From assembly GCF_047511655.1 (NCBI RefSeq), contig NC_133397.1, forward strand, positions 47,754,001 through 47,818,000: 64,000 bases of DNA, written 5' to 3'. The translations under genes and the position numbers were made by a program. How positions within the stretch are numbered: the stretch's first letter is position 1; each line of letters begins with the position of its first letter. The notes under the pieces were generated by a model. That model was not told the origin of the DNA, searched no databases, and saw nothing but the letters and a program-made list of their open reading frames with translations. This DNA is from Castor canadensis. Lineage: Eukaryota; Chordata; Mammalia; Rodentia; Castoridae. Below, one piece after another: positions 49,490 to 61,387 of this stretch.

Positions 49490-49578
49490 AGTTTTGTTTT
49501 AGCAGTACTAGGGTTTGAACTCATGGCCTGTGCTTGCTGGGCAGGTGTTCTATCACTTGAACCATACCTCCATCCTGT
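49490..49578 (-). repeat. ID-like SINE in the last TOPAZ1 intron
   Basis: 'tttagcagtactagggtttg' to 'cttgaaccatacctccatcc', same orientation as the gene. Confidence 0.9.
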
Positions 49579-49872
49579 TAATTTCTTAAGTTAGTTCCTC
49601 TTTCTCCTCTTTTATCATATACCTTTCATGTCTCAGTTCAGCTCTCTACCATTTTCCATATTCCTCACTTCTCCACTTACCTCCTTTTTGGTAAGATAGC
49701 AGATGTTGAAGATTATAAGACAGGGAGCTCAGAAAGTGAAGAATATGGACTCATCCTTTTTCAGAGTATGTAAGGCACTACTAGAAACTGTCAAATAATT
49801 GAGGATATATTGCTCCAGTTTTCATGATCCTTCAAACATTTAAGTGCCTTTAATAGTGTTGTCCCAAGAGTT
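49579..49872. other. TOPAZ1 intron, no element recognised
   Basis: Ordinary AT-rich intron sequence. Confidence 0.5.
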
Positions 49873-49886
49873 CACAAACTCTTTGG

Positions 49887-49971
49887 GGACTACAGGTATG
49901 GCTCAAGTGGTAGAGCTCTGAATCCCTGAGTTCAAACCCCTGTCCCACCAAAAAAAAAAAAAAAAAAAAGA
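49887..49971 (+). repeat. ID-like SINE with internal deletion and target-site duplication
   Basis: Body 'ggtatggctcaagtggtaga' then jumps from 'gagctctgaat' to 'ccctgagttcaaacccctg', a gap different from that of the 26.2-kb copy. Flanks: cacaaactctttgg at 49873-49886 and 49972-49985. Confidence 0.95.
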
Positions 49972-50104
49972 CACAAACTCTTTGGCAAACTCTCTCTCCA
50001 TCTTTTTTCTAATGGAGACCTCTTTATGACATGGCTGAAAAATGAAATAATTTTATTCTTAAAAATTCTAATGATATTATTCACTTTTGAAAGTTAATAT
50101 AATG

Positions 50105-50185
50105 ACTCTTGGATTGTGTATGTGTCTCAGTGATAGAGTGCCTGGGTTTGATGCCTAGCATCATAAAAAATATTTTTTTTAAAAG
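50105..50185 (+). repeat. Partial ID-like SINE
   Basis: 'gtatgtgtctcagtgataga' then 'gggtttgatgcctagcatca' and an A/T tail; centre missing. Confidence 0.7.
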
Positions 50186-50379
50186 TCAAGTATAGTTACT
50201 CTCAGATCTATCAATAGCTAATTTCTTATCTATTATTCTCATTACTTATGAAATTTCATTAAAGAGGATTTCTCTTTAGAATCACTATTATTTTATTTGG
50301 ACCATAATTGCTATTTTCCTATCATGTATTTTAGTTAGTGCCTGTAATGATAATTTCAAAATATAAAAGTATCTTCCTA

Positions 50380-50586
50380 GCCAAAGGCTGGTAGCTCACA
50401 CCTATAATCCCAGTTACCTGGGAAGCTGAGATTTGGAGGATCACACACAGTTCAAGGACAGCCTTGGCAAATAGTTCAAGAGAACCCTTCAACAAAATAA
50501 CCTTAACAAAATGGGCTGGAGGAGTGGCTCCAGTGGCAGAGTGCCTGCTTTGCAAGCGTGCAGCCCTAAGTTAAAACCCCAGTCCT
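50380..50586 (+). repeat. Composite B1/ID-like SINE
   Basis: 'gctggtagctcacacctata' to 'gttaaaaccccagtcctatt'; the tail has become a (TA)n microsatellite. Confidence 0.93.
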
Positions 50587-50611
50587 ATTAATATATATAT
50601 ATATATATTAA
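50587..50611. repeat. (TA)n microsatellite at a SINE tail
   Basis: About ten AT units directly after the SINE body. Confidence 0.95.
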
Positions 50612-50679
50612 TATTCTCAAATATATTTTCAGATAATTTATCATTGCTTCCTTGACCTCAGACAATAAAATCAAGTTGG

Positions 50680-51570
50680 CCCAGATCCCCTGCAATTGAT
50701 GAATGAATTAAAAAATGTGGTATATATACACAATGGAGTACTATTCAGCCATAAAGAAAAATGAAAATAAGACATTTGCAGGTAAATAGATAGAACTGGA
50801 GATAATCATGTTAAGCAAAGTAAGCCAGGTTCAGAAAGACAAAAAGTGTTGTTTTCTCTCATGTGTGGAAGATAGTTCCAAAAGATAAACACAAATATGC
50901 ATACAAGTACAAACATGATTTGTATATTTTATATCTATATCTATAGATATAGATAGATCTAGATATAGAAATATATTGTAATAGTGGAACTGTTTGAGGG
51001 CTCTAGAGGAAGGAGTGAAAAGGAAAGAGAATGATACAGAGTAAATAATACCAAAAAACATTGGATCTGTGTTTGAAGATGGCATGATGAAACACACTGA
51101 AAGTTGAAACAATGTGGTACAGGGAGAAAGGGATAAGGAAGAATAAAATAGGGGGTTAATCTGGTTAAAGTACCATATATTCATGAGTGAAATATCATGA
51201 TGAAACTCCTTTGACAACAAACATACACTTTAAAAAATAAAGGGCAAGTCATATGTGCTCCAGAGACTTGAGTCAAAAAATACAAAAAGAAAAAAAAAAT
51301 GAAGGGCAGGAATGTAAAAACAGGTCCTGATAGGGAGTGAGTATCAATGGAATGAGGGAGGGTGAATGAAGAGGGTGAATACAGTTGATGTACTATATAT
51401 GCTTGTATGAAAGTAGATCAGTGAAACCTGTTGAAATTATAGGAGGACTGGGGGGTGGAGGAGAATGCTGGTAGGGATAAACCTAATCAGGTACATTGTA
51501 AGCATATATGAAAATGTCACAATGAACCCCCTCCCCGCACAACTAATATGTGCTAATAAAAATGTTTTTA
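50680..51570 (+). mobile_element. Old L1 3' end, plus strand
   Basis: Residual ORF2 end ('ggagtactattcagccataa' and on to 50870), then a long 3' UTR ending 'aataaaaatgttttt'. Contains a TATCTA-type microsatellite at 50927-50972. It lies antisense to TOPAZ1 in its last intron. Confidence 0.9.
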
Positions 51571-51898
51571 AAAGTAAAATAAAATAAAAGTCTGTGGAAG
51601 CTCCTATGTTAAGTTAATGAAAGTGAAAAAATGCAATTTAATTATGCTTGACCCCTCCTGAAGAGTTAGGTTCAGAGTGAATATCATGTAAAGATAGATA
51701 TATTTTGCCTAAGAATTAAAAATTTTAAGGTTTATATCTAAATAACATTTAAAATATATGTGAAAAGATCGCTAAATATACATTTATGTTAATATATATA
51801 AAGTTTTTAGGATAGTGTTAACTTTTATAATTGTTATGACATTCCCTTTGGACTTAATAAAGAGTCTCTCTTCATTCTAATTCCCTCAAAAAACATAT
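51571..51898. other. TOPAZ1 intron, AT-rich
   Basis: Nothing recognised. Confidence 0.5.
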
Positions 51899-51995
51899 AG
51901 GGCTGATGGAGTGGCTCAAATGGTAAAGTGCCTGCTTAGCAAGAGTGAAGCCCTGAGTTCAAACCCCAGGACTGCCAGAAAAAAAAAAAAAGAAA
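51899..51995 (+). repeat. ID-like SINE
   Basis: 'agggctgatggagtggctca' to 'aaaccccaggactgccag' and an A tail. Confidence 0.93.
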
Positions 51996-52155
51996 TATAT
52001 ACTATTTACTATTGCCAACAGACTATTACTGACATGGTAATATTTATATTATGAACTCCTAAAGTTAATACTTTGTAACAAGGAACTCTATGGAAAATTT
52101 ACTTATATAAATCCTCTTGAACCTTTCAATAAATAACGCACTACTATTTCTTTCA

Positions 52156-52754
<599 letters not shown>

Positions 52755-52838
52755 ACTTTTTCAGCAGTACTGAGTTTGAAGTCACAGTCTGACACTTGCT
52801 AGGCAAGTGCTCTACCACTTGAGCCACACACCTCCAGC
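52755..52838 (-). repeat. ID-like SINE, minus strand
   Basis: 'tttcagcagtactgagtttg' to 'cacttgagccacacacctcc'. Confidence 0.9.
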
Positions 52839-52939
52839 TCTTCTAAATCATTTTCGAATTATTATCATCAACAATATTTCTTTCCATACAATATAATCCT
52901 GTGTGACACTGAAGCTGTTGATGATGTAGGCTTTCTTCT

Positions 52940-53250
52940 CTTGAAGAAATCCTTTTTTCCTCCAACGGATTACATTTTCATTTTCTTAATGGTGTCTTGT
53001 GAAGCTCAAAAGTCTTTAATTTTAAGTCTGATTTATTCATTTTTCTTTTGTTGATGTGCTTTTGCTGGCAAATAAAAGAAAGTACTGCCTAACCTAAGAC
53101 CATGAAGTTTTATACTTATGTTTTCTTTCATAAAAAATAGTTTTATCTATTTGATAAAATAGATCCATTTTGAGTTCATTTTTATATTTAGTCAGGGGTA
53201 AAAGGATAAATATGATAGATATATCCCACATACATTAACATTGTTTGGGG
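52940..53250 (-). mobile_element. Ancient L1 fragment, minus strand
   Basis: 'ttttcttaatggtgtcttgt', 'aaagtctttaattttaagtc', 'ctgcctaacctaagaccatg' and 'gatccattttgagttcattt' are the standard reversed L1 ORF2 phrases. Confidence 0.8.
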
Positions 53251-53266
53251 TTGCCAATGCTTTTTT

Positions 53267-53350
53267 TTTTTTTGGTGGTACTGGGGTTTGAACTCAGAGC
53301 CTCATGCTTGCTAGGCAGGTACTTTACCACTTGAGCCACTCCACCAGCCC
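53267..53350 (-). repeat. ID-like SINE with target-site duplication
   Basis: Close to the SINE consensus ('tggtactggggtttgaactc' to 'gagccactccaccagccc'), flanked by gccaatgctttttt at 53253-53266 and 53351-53364. A recent insertion into the L1 edge. Confidence 0.96.
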
Positions 53351-53364
53351 GCCAATGCTTTTTT

Positions 53365-53762
53365 AATAGCTCAAGGGAGACATGAGACCAGAAAATTTGA
53401 GACTCTGATCTAAAATAAGACAGTTTCCAGATAGATATTTAGTAATTCACTTTTTTAATAATGGGAAAGGTGAGCAAGCAAACCACTTTAGGCTTTATTC
53501 CAGAAATTATTAAGGGTGAAAAATGAAAACAGTTTATATTTCTAAAACATTCAGATTTATGCTTTAGGGAACAATGTATTTTTAGGATTTTTCTAAGGAT
53601 TTTTTGTTTTCTTTTTTTCAATTTGTAAATGTAAACTGATAATCTAAATCTTAGAACATTTATTTATGAAGCCAGAAAGTATTAACAAACTGAATCTGAT
53701 CCCCAAGACCACAGATGATTCCTTGAGAAACTGTGGCTGTTTTTCATTTAAAAACTGAAATA
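53365..53762. other. TOPAZ1 intron
   Basis: No element recognised. Confidence 0.5.
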
Positions 53763-53848
53763 AGGGTTGGGTCATGGCTCGAATGATAGAGTGCCTGCCT
53801 AGCAAGCAAAGCCCCAGTATGGGGGGAAAAAAAGAAAAAAAGCAAAGT
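53763..53848 (+). repeat. ID-like SINE, 3' part shortened
   Basis: 'gggttgggtcatggctcgaa' to 'gcctagcaagcaaagcccca', lacking the 'gagttcaaac' box B region. Confidence 0.88.
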
Positions 53849-54289
53849 GATTTTTTTTGAACACTGTTTCTATCTTAAGCTTAATGTTTCTCAAGTTATT
53901 ATTATTTTCATCTTATGACATTGTTTTAAATAAATTTGGAGAATATAAAGGATCTAAGTAGACAGAAGAGTTAAATACCAAATTATTATGATATACTTAT
54001 TTCAGAGAATGATACCTTTTAGAAAAAAATAGTGATAGTGAGTCAATTGTGTTTCTATACACTTATGTAAGGCAGTTTTCCAATAAAAAAGAAACTTCCC
54101 ATTTCATTCAATAAATATTCTAAGGGTAATTCAAATCTACATTTGATGTCTAAACACTTACTAATATAATTCTTACATATGGAAAAAGAATAAAAACTAA
54201 ACCTGTGTACTTAGATAATAGTAAAATATATAATTAACTCAACAAAATTTAATTAAGAGGTATACTATGCCAGATTCTGTTCTGTTGCT
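53849..54289. other. TOPAZ1 intron, AT-rich
   Basis: Nothing recognised. Confidence 0.5.
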
Positions 54290-54480
54290 GTAGAACTATG
54301 AGCAAATTACCTCCCTCTCTGTGCCTTAGCCTCTGCGAAATCAGCTTTTTCTATAAAACAGGTTTTATAAAACCCGCTTCCCAGAGTCAACCTAAGGATT
54401 AAGTGAGATAATGAATGTAAATAGCCTAGCTATTAGCTATTATTACAATAATAAATGCACTGTTATTAATGAATGTAGTA
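54290..54480 (+). repeat. MIR
   Basis: 'tgagcaaattacctccctct', 'gtgccttagcctctgcgaaa', 'ggattaagtgagataatgaa'. Confidence 0.8.
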
Positions 54481-55081
54481 ATTAGTAACTTTTAAAAAAT
54501 GCATAGATTCTAAATAAAAGTCAATTCACTGTTTGAAAAATGATCAGATTCAACAGGTATACATATCCTTTTTCCTTGGAAATGTGACCTAAAGTTACTA
54601 TGTTTGGTTCCACTTTGCAACTTCTTAGAATAGGGACACATGGCTTAGAGATTGAGATTGGCATAAACCTGTGAAATGGTGAGATGTTAGCTCTATCACT
54701 GAATTAGATTCACAATAAGAAGTCTGCTCATTTATCTGGGTCACCCCTTAATCTACAATTCTCAGATCACTAACCAATTATAAGCTTGGTGTTTCAAAAT
54801 TCTGAAATAAATATTATTTCACTAATTCTTCATTATAATGCTTATAATATATCATAGTATAGAATGTTCTATATCACAAACAAGTTTAGTTTTTTAAAAA
54901 AATCCTTTATGTAGCATGGTCCAGCATATTTAACTTTAAGACTATGTATTTCCAACACTATCCAGTTTGCTAAATGTTTATTTTGAATTTGAATGTCTAC
55001 CATGAAAGTCAATTAGTTCCCTCTTATTTTCATGAAAAATTGCAAAAGAAATGTTCTACTTATCAGTAGGTATAAAATAGG
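54481..55081. other. TOPAZ1 intron, AT-rich
   Basis: Nothing recognised. Confidence 0.5.
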
Positions 55082-55178
55082 CTGGGCTGGAGGTGTGGCT
55101 CAGGTGGTGTACCTGCCTAGCAAGCTTAAAACACAGAGTTCAAACCCTAGTACTGCCAAAAAAAAAAAAAAAAAAGGC
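55082..55178 (+). repeat. ID-like SINE
   Basis: 'gggctggaggtgtggctcag' to 'caaaccctagtactgcc' and an A tail. Confidence 0.93.
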
Positions 55179-55272
55179 TCTATAAAGTAAGTTTAAAATA
55201 ATGCCTGCCACATAAGTGCTCTTAGAATTAAAGCCCAAAATGTGAATATATACAAATAATTAGGTGTTTTTA

Positions 55273-55860
<588 letters not shown>

Positions 55861-55930
55861 CAGGCTGGAGATGTAGATCAACGGTAGAGTACTTGCCTAG
55901 CATACCAGAAGACACCTTGAATACAAATCA
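55861..55930 (+). repeat. ID-like SINE, 3' part eroded
   Basis: 'caggctggagatgtagatca' to 'agtacttgcctagcatacca'. Confidence 0.8.
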
Positions 55931-56117
55931 ATTATTTGTTAAACAATTCTTTCATTTCCACACTTCAATTACCAAATAAAGGTTTTAGTACATATAGTCA
56001 TAATATTTCCTGAGGATGAACAAATAATTATTTTAGTCTATATAGTAACTATTATACCAGAGCAAAATGATAATACCAGTATTTTAGTACTTGCTTCTCT
56101 TATTAATATCATTATTT

Positions 56118-56232
56118 TGAGACAGGCATGGTGGTATATACCTATAATCCCAGCACTCAGGAGGTTGAGGCAGGAGGATTGTGAGTTCAAGACCAGCCTG
56201 GGCTACATAGTAAAACTCTATCTCAAAAAAAT
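56118..56232 (+). repeat. B1-like SINE
   Basis: 'caggcatggtggtatatacc' to 'ctgggctacatagtaaaact'; a simple B1 monomer without an ID half. Confidence 0.92.
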
Positions 56233-56431
56233 TACCATTATTTTATTTTTTTCTAATGGTCACCAGCATGCTGCTGCTTCACTTTCGAGAAGGCCAGGCT
56301 GGAAAATGGGCCTGGGAATCTCCATCTCCTTTTTCCCCCAGTCACCTCAACATATCCTTTGTTTTCCTAAAGTTCTCTTGTGAGCTTTCCCCAGCCCTAC
56401 TCTCAATTCTAAGAGGGCCCTTTCAAGAACT

Positions 56432-56630
56432 TCTTTTTTTTTTTTTTTGCAGTACTGGGGCTTGAACTCAGGGCCTACACCTTGAACCACTCTACCAGCC
56501 CTTTTCTGTGATGGGATTTTTTGAGATAGGGTCTCTGTTTGCCTAGGCTGGCTTTGAACTGTGATCCTCTTGATCTCTGCCTCCTGAGTAGCTAGGATTA
56601 CAGACATGAGCCACCAGTACTTGGCAAGAA
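56432..56630 (-). repeat. Composite SINE, minus strand, with shortened ID half
   Basis: T tail, 'gcagtactggggcttgaact', then 'gggcctacaccttgaaccac' shows the deleted ID centre, then the B1-like half to 'caccagtacttggc'. Confidence 0.93.
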
Positions 56631-56730
56631 CTTCTGAAAGAGGATCTAAGAGTAGACTGGTAGACTGGAAAATATGAATAATTACTAAATAAAAATATGG
56701 CCAATCCCACTACTCAACTATGGCATATTT

Positions 56731-56786
56731 CAGATTCATGAATCTGATTTTTAGATTCATGAATTTTTAGATTCTAATTCATGAAT
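56731..56786. repeat. Three ATTCATGAAT palindromes in 55 bp
   Basis: ATTCATGAAT occurs at 56734-56743, 56755-56764 and 56777-56786. The first lies within a 16-bp perfect palindrome (cagattcatgaatctg, 56731-56746). A SINE inserted immediately after. Confidence 0.95.
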
Positions 56787-56804
56787 CAGATTTTTAGGTT
56801 TTTA

Positions 56805-56895
56805 ACTTTTTTTTTTCTTTTGGTGGTACTAGGAGTTGCACTCAGGGTCTCATTCTTGCTAGGTAGGCACTCTACCACTTGAGTCACTCCACCGG
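56805..56895 (-). repeat. ID-like SINE with target-site duplication
   Basis: 'tggtggtactaggagttgca' to 'gagtcactccaccgg', flanked by cagatttttaggttttta at 56787-56804 and 56896-56913. Confidence 0.96.
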
Positions 56896-56913
56896 CAGAT
56901 TTTTAGGTTTTTA

Positions 56914-57374
<461 letters not shown>

Positions 57375-57489
57375 TCAAATACATTAAGAAGTCCTTTACT
57401 GTTTCATCTTTTTGCATTGTTAAATTAAAACCTTAACAATACATATAGATTAAACTTTATATTTTTGGATAAGTATAATTATATGTGCC

Positions 57490-57712
57490 AGTGAACATGG
57501 AGGCAGAAGTTGCAGTGATCTGTCTACAAGCAAAAGGATGCCAAAAATTTCTGACAGCCATCAGAAGCAAGGGGACCTCCCTTAGAGCTTCCATAAAGAA
57601 CCTGTTAACATCTGGATTTCAGACTTCTGGTCTCCATAACTGTGAGAAAGTAAACTTCTTTTATTTTAAGCCCAAAGATTTTCCCAGTGATGTTGCAAAT
57701 CTGTTATAATCA
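57490..57712 (+). mobile_element. MLT1 LTR 3' half
   Basis: 'tgaacatggaggcagaagtt', 'gccatcagaagcaaggggac', 'atttcagacttctggtctcc' and 'taactgtgagaaagtaaact' are MLT1 landmarks. The 74-codon open frame here is repeat sequence. Confidence 0.88.
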
Positions 57713-57959
57713 AAGAAGAACTATGATTTGAATACTTATAAATACACTGAGGATAAACTTCCTCATGCAAACTATATTGCTCTATAATCAATCAAATGAG
57801 ATGTAACACTAGCCATTCAGAGCTACATATTTAATCAGACATACTTTAACTCTGAAAAACAATTCAATGAGATTAACAAATTGGGGTCTTGAAATTTATA
57901 TGTAGGCTCAGTCAATGGCCAAATATAGCATGACTACAATTTATTTTTTTTTTAATTTA
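57713..57959. other. Unannotated AT-rich DNA
   Basis: Nothing recognised. Confidence 0.5.
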
Positions 57960-58101
57960 GAATTCATTAAGAGTACAAGGTGGGGGTGCCAGCTCTCTTG
58001 CTTGGGGACCCCTCCACAGGACAACTTCTCCACAACAAACCCTGTGCTGACATGAGAGCTGTCTCCATGTCTATTCCTATGTGCCTCTTTTATTTCTAAC
58101 C

Positions 58102-58120
58102 TATGGTGCCAAAACCTAGG
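58102..58120 (+). other. Retroviral primer-binding-site-like sequence
   Basis: TATGGTGCCAAAACCTAGG. The TGGTGCC...AACC pattern resembles PBS sequences of class I ERVs of the ERV9/HERV-W type; tRNA assignment was not attempted. Confidence 0.55.
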
Positions 58121-58371
58121 TTGGGCATATAGGTTCAGCTCTCAGCTCTCTGCTCTTACAACCTGGGAAACCAACAGACAAGCGGCAGCTCTTCCCCGAC
58201 TCAATCCCAGACCCTGAGAGAAGGCTAGAGCCATCCTCTCCCATCCCTCCTTCCATTACTGGATATCTCTCACCCTTTCCTTTCTTTCTGGCTTCCACCA
58301 GGGACCATCTCCCCATCGCTGGACTCCATTTAACACCAGCCTTCAAATTTTGCCCAGGATTGTTAGGATGA

Positions 58372-58658
58372 CTTCAGGAACTTCAGGAATGTGCTGCCAA
58401 TCTCCAACAACGGATGGACCCCTGGGAACAGTGGTCTTCCTGGGCTAAGTGGATACTATGGGTCCTCCCTCTGTTGGAACCCTTTTTTTTTCCTCATTGT
58501 GACCTTGCCTCCTTCAACACCTTTCCGGCTTGTTTTCCCAAGAAACTCCAGTCCTTCGCCCAGGACATACCCATAAGCAAATAAACTCAGCTCTGTTCCA
58601 ACAGGCCCACTACAGTCGCCTAAAGCAAGAAGACCCTGCTGATACTCCCTCCCCTTAA
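58372..58658 (+). pseudogene. Gammaretrovirus-like env transmembrane C-terminus, broken
   Basis: Env transmembrane subunits anchor retroviral envelope and drive fusion. Here only the end survives: a leucine/glutamine-rich helix leading to the motif DPWEQWSSWAKW, then a shortened hydrophobic segment around ILWVLPLLEP. The first frame stops at 58582-58584. The cytoplasmic tail is continued in the +1-shifted frame from 58578 and ends at TAA 58656-58658. The surface subunit, fusion peptide and most of the ectodomain are absent, so the remnant is not functional. Confidence 0.7.
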
Positions 58659-58726
58659 GAGACCTGGACAGCCCTATTCAGCAGGAGGTACATAGAGGAA
58701 CATCAGCATCCCATCCCCAAACATAT

Positions 58727-58772
58727 ATGATAGATAGGTAGATAGAGATACAGATATAGATATAGATAACCC
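58727..58772. repeat. (GATA)n-type microsatellite
   Basis: Imperfect GATAGATA/GATATAGATA tract. Confidence 0.9.
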
Positions 58773-58903
58773 ACAATATTTGGTGGGTTTCTTTATGCTG
58801 TTGCCATGCATATATATGTGAAATACTATGATCCTCTTCTTCCCTCCCCGCCCACCTTGTACTCTCTCTATTTCCTCTCCTCCCCTTCCTACTATTCATT
58901 TTT

Positions 58904-58984
58904 TTTTTGGTGGCACTGGGATTTGAACTCAAGGCCTTGTGCTTGCTAGGCAGGAACTCTACCACTTGAGCCACTCCACCAGCC
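58904..58984 (-). repeat. ID-like SINE with target-site duplication
   Basis: Near-consensus body 'ggtggcactgggatttgaac' to 'cactccaccagcc'. 'cctactattcatttttt' on both sides (from 58888 and from 58985) is the duplication. Confidence 0.95.
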
Positions 58985-58985
58985 C

Positions 58986-59714
58986 CTACTATTCATTTTT
59001 TATTTAAACTTTATATACACCCAATGCTTAAACTTTAAGGGGAAGGAGAATGTTCTTAGATTATTTCATTTCACGAGCCAAAAATATCCTATTTCCCATA
59101 TTTTTATTTAACTTCCCTCTTCAAAGTCAAGTGAGGAAAAATTTAAGAGTACAGTCCGACATGGGTGTCCTAAAATTTAGAAAACAGAGAGACCAGTGCT
59201 TAATGCTTGCCTAGAAAGCTTAAAGGTGAAAGTAAGGAAAGAAAGTTAAAATATGACAAATTCAACTTCCTCAAGTTTGCATGCTCTTCAAGGGTGAAGG
59301 AGACTCCGTGGAAGAATAGTAGGCTGGCATTGTCTTAGAAAGGTCCTTGTACAGTTTCTGTGCAGGGCCAGATGACCCCACTTGAGAGAGTCTTTGGGTA
59401 GAGTACACATCACCAGTGGTAGTAACCGAAAGGATCATAAGAAGCCAACTGAAGCAATTCCTCTTGAGTTAATAAAAGATACATTACATAGTCTCCAGGA
59501 AAGAGAGGCTCTAGAAAGCAAAGACTACAGCAGCCAACAATGGGTATGTGCCACACCCATGAAGCATCAAGGCCTAATTACCACTGTATTAGTTGAATAA
59601 GACCTTTCTTGTCCTTCACATAAGCCCACACATAAAGCTGCAAATGATTACAGGAAGGGAAGTAGAAGAGCAAAGAAGTAAATGTATTTCTTATACTCAA
59701 TAGGTTCTAGAGCT
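58986..59714. other. Unannotated DNA with one unassigned open frame
   Basis: No repeat recognised. A 72-codon plus-strand frame (59382-59600) has a fairly protein-like composition (Lys/Glu-rich middle, stop TAA/TAG-free until 59598) but no motif I know and no splice context. Listed as unresolved, not as a gene. Confidence 0.4.
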
Positions 59715-59806
59715 GAATCACAGCTCAATTAGGGAGAAACAGAATTTTTCAGATAAATAAGAATCAGAGCTCAATTAGGGAGAAACAGAATTTTTCAGAT
59801 AAACAA
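59715..59806. repeat. 46-bp tandem duplication
   Basis: Copy 1 (59715-59760) and copy 2 (59761-59806) start gaatca and end with an A-rich 'agataaataa'/'agataaacaa'; they differ at two of 46 positions, so the duplication is recent. Not part of a recognised repeat. Confidence 0.97.
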
Positions 59807-60129
59807 GACACCATAGCTTTTATTTTGCTTAAACTAGACTTTGGGGTATCTAAAACTTGTTAATATCTAAAAGTGTAAAAAACTATTTGATAGTTCTAAG
59901 ATATTTTCCAGAAATAGAGATGAGAAAGGCAACATAGCCCTTTTAAAGGACAATGTTAAGAAAGAATTAAGTTATTTCTTGCTTTGTACTCTATCAGGTC
60001 TAGCTTATTTGATGATCCAAGTTTCATAGCTAACAAATCTTAGTAAATTGGGTATGACATAAAACATGATTCTGATTTTTAGTCTGTAAATGAAATGTAT
60101 GATTTTCACACACAGAACATATAATACAA
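59807..60129. other. Unannotated AT-rich DNA
   Basis: Nothing recognised. Confidence 0.5.
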
Positions 60130-60330
60130 TAGTCCCCCTTATCCACAGGGATCCATTCCAAGACTTCCAGGTATATTGAAACTGAAATTAGTATTGAATC
60201 TTATGCATACTATGTTTATTTCCTATATGTACATAACTACAATAAAGTTTAATTTATAAATTAAGTACAATAAGGTATTAACAGCAATAGCTAATAATAC
60301 AATTATTAAGAAAAATTAGGGTTATTTAAA
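60130..60330 (+). repeat. Tigger-family (pogo-like) DNA transposon remnant
   Basis: 'agtcccccttatccacaggg', 'attccaagacttccaggtat', 'tactatgtttatttcctata' and 'aataaagtttaatttataaa' follow the Tigger terminal consensus. Confidence 0.75.
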
Positions 60331-60529
60331 CCCAAGTACTGCAATACCATGATAGATGGTTTGATAACTTAGATGGCTACTAAAGGAAAGATGGATGAAT
60401 AATGCATACAGCATAGATTCTCTGGACAAAGGAATGATTCATAGCCTAGGAGGATGGAATGGAACAGTAGGAAATTCATCATACCACTTAGAATAGAACA
60501 CAATTAAAAAAACTAACATTAATAACTTA
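60331..60529. other. Unannotated AT-rich DNA
   Basis: Nothing recognised. Confidence 0.45.
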
Positions 60530-61387
60530 CTTCTGGAATTTTCCATTTAATATTATTTCATTTGCAATAGCACAATAAAAACTCAGGAATACATTTAACC
60601 ATAGAGATGAAAGCGTCTTCTACTAAAAGTTACAAAATACTGCTAAAATTAAAGAAGACCTAAAGGCATGAAAAGACATTCTGTGTTCATGAGCAGGAAT
60701 AATTAAAATACATTTAAGATGGCAATATGACACAAAGCAATCAACAAATTCAATACAACCCCTATTGAAAGTCCCACAGCCTTTTTGTAGAAATAGAGAT
60801 CCTCATATTTATATGGATTTGGAAGGGAGGGACCCTAACCAGCCAATCAATCCAAAAAAATAAAAGAACAAAGTTAGAGGAGTTACATTTCCTGATTTCA
60901 AAACTTACTATAAATCTACAGTAACCAAAACAGTTTGGTACTGGCATAACAGTAGACATATAGACCAATGGAATAGAGTTGAGAGTCCAGAAAGTAACTT
61001 ATACATCTATGTCCAATTGACTTTTGACAAAGGTGTCAAAATCCATTCAATGGGAAAATAACAGTATTTTTAATGATGATGTTGGAAAAACTGGATTCTA
61101 CCTGCAAAAGAATGAAATTGGACCCCTTACCTCACACTCTCTATGCAAAATTAACTCAAAGTAAATCACATACTGAAGGCTGGGGGCATGGCTTAAGTAG
61201 TAGAGTGCTTGCCTAACAAGTACTAGAGTTCAAACCCTAGTACTGCTAAGAAAAAAACAAAATAAAATCATAGATTTAAATATATAAAACTCTTAGAACA
61301 AAACACAGGAGATCTTTGTTATCTTAAATTACACAAAAGTTTCTTAAGTACAACACCAAAAGCACAGTCATAAAAGAGAAGACTGGT
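60530..61387 (+). mobile_element. Old L1 ORF2 fragment, plus strand
   Basis: ORF2 phrases from the RT-downstream region: 'agcacaataaaaactcagga', 'ttgaaagtcccacagccttt', 'aatccaaaaaaataaaagaa', 'tggtactggcataacagtag' and 'cagtatttttaatgatgatg'. Many stops. A SINE interrupts it at 61178-61252. Confidence 0.88.
61178..61252 (+). repeat. ID-like SINE nested in L1
   Basis: 'aggctgggggcatggcttaa' to 'gttcaaaccctagtactgct'. Confidence 0.92.

Larger units (their letters stand above)
57960..58660 (+). mobile_element. Collapsed endogenous retrovirus (LTR end, PBS, leader, env tail)
   Basis: The left part (57965-58101) looks like the R/U5 end of an LTR, with 'ggggacccctccacaggaca'. It is followed by a primer-binding-site-like TGGTGCCAAAACC (58104-58116) and leader-like DNA to about 58370. 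It then passes directly to the end of a gammaretrovirus-type env (separate entry). Gag, pol and most of env are absent, so one large internal deletion is inferred. No 3' LTR was recognised beyond 58660. It lies antisense to TOPAZ1, presumably in an intron. Confidence 0.65.

Noticed and set aside
55082-55178. tRNA-gene look-alikes at the head of many SINEs
   Set aside because: They have box A/B-like segments but are followed by A tails and flanked by insertion duplications; no intact cloverleaf was evident. They are SINEs, not tRNA genes.
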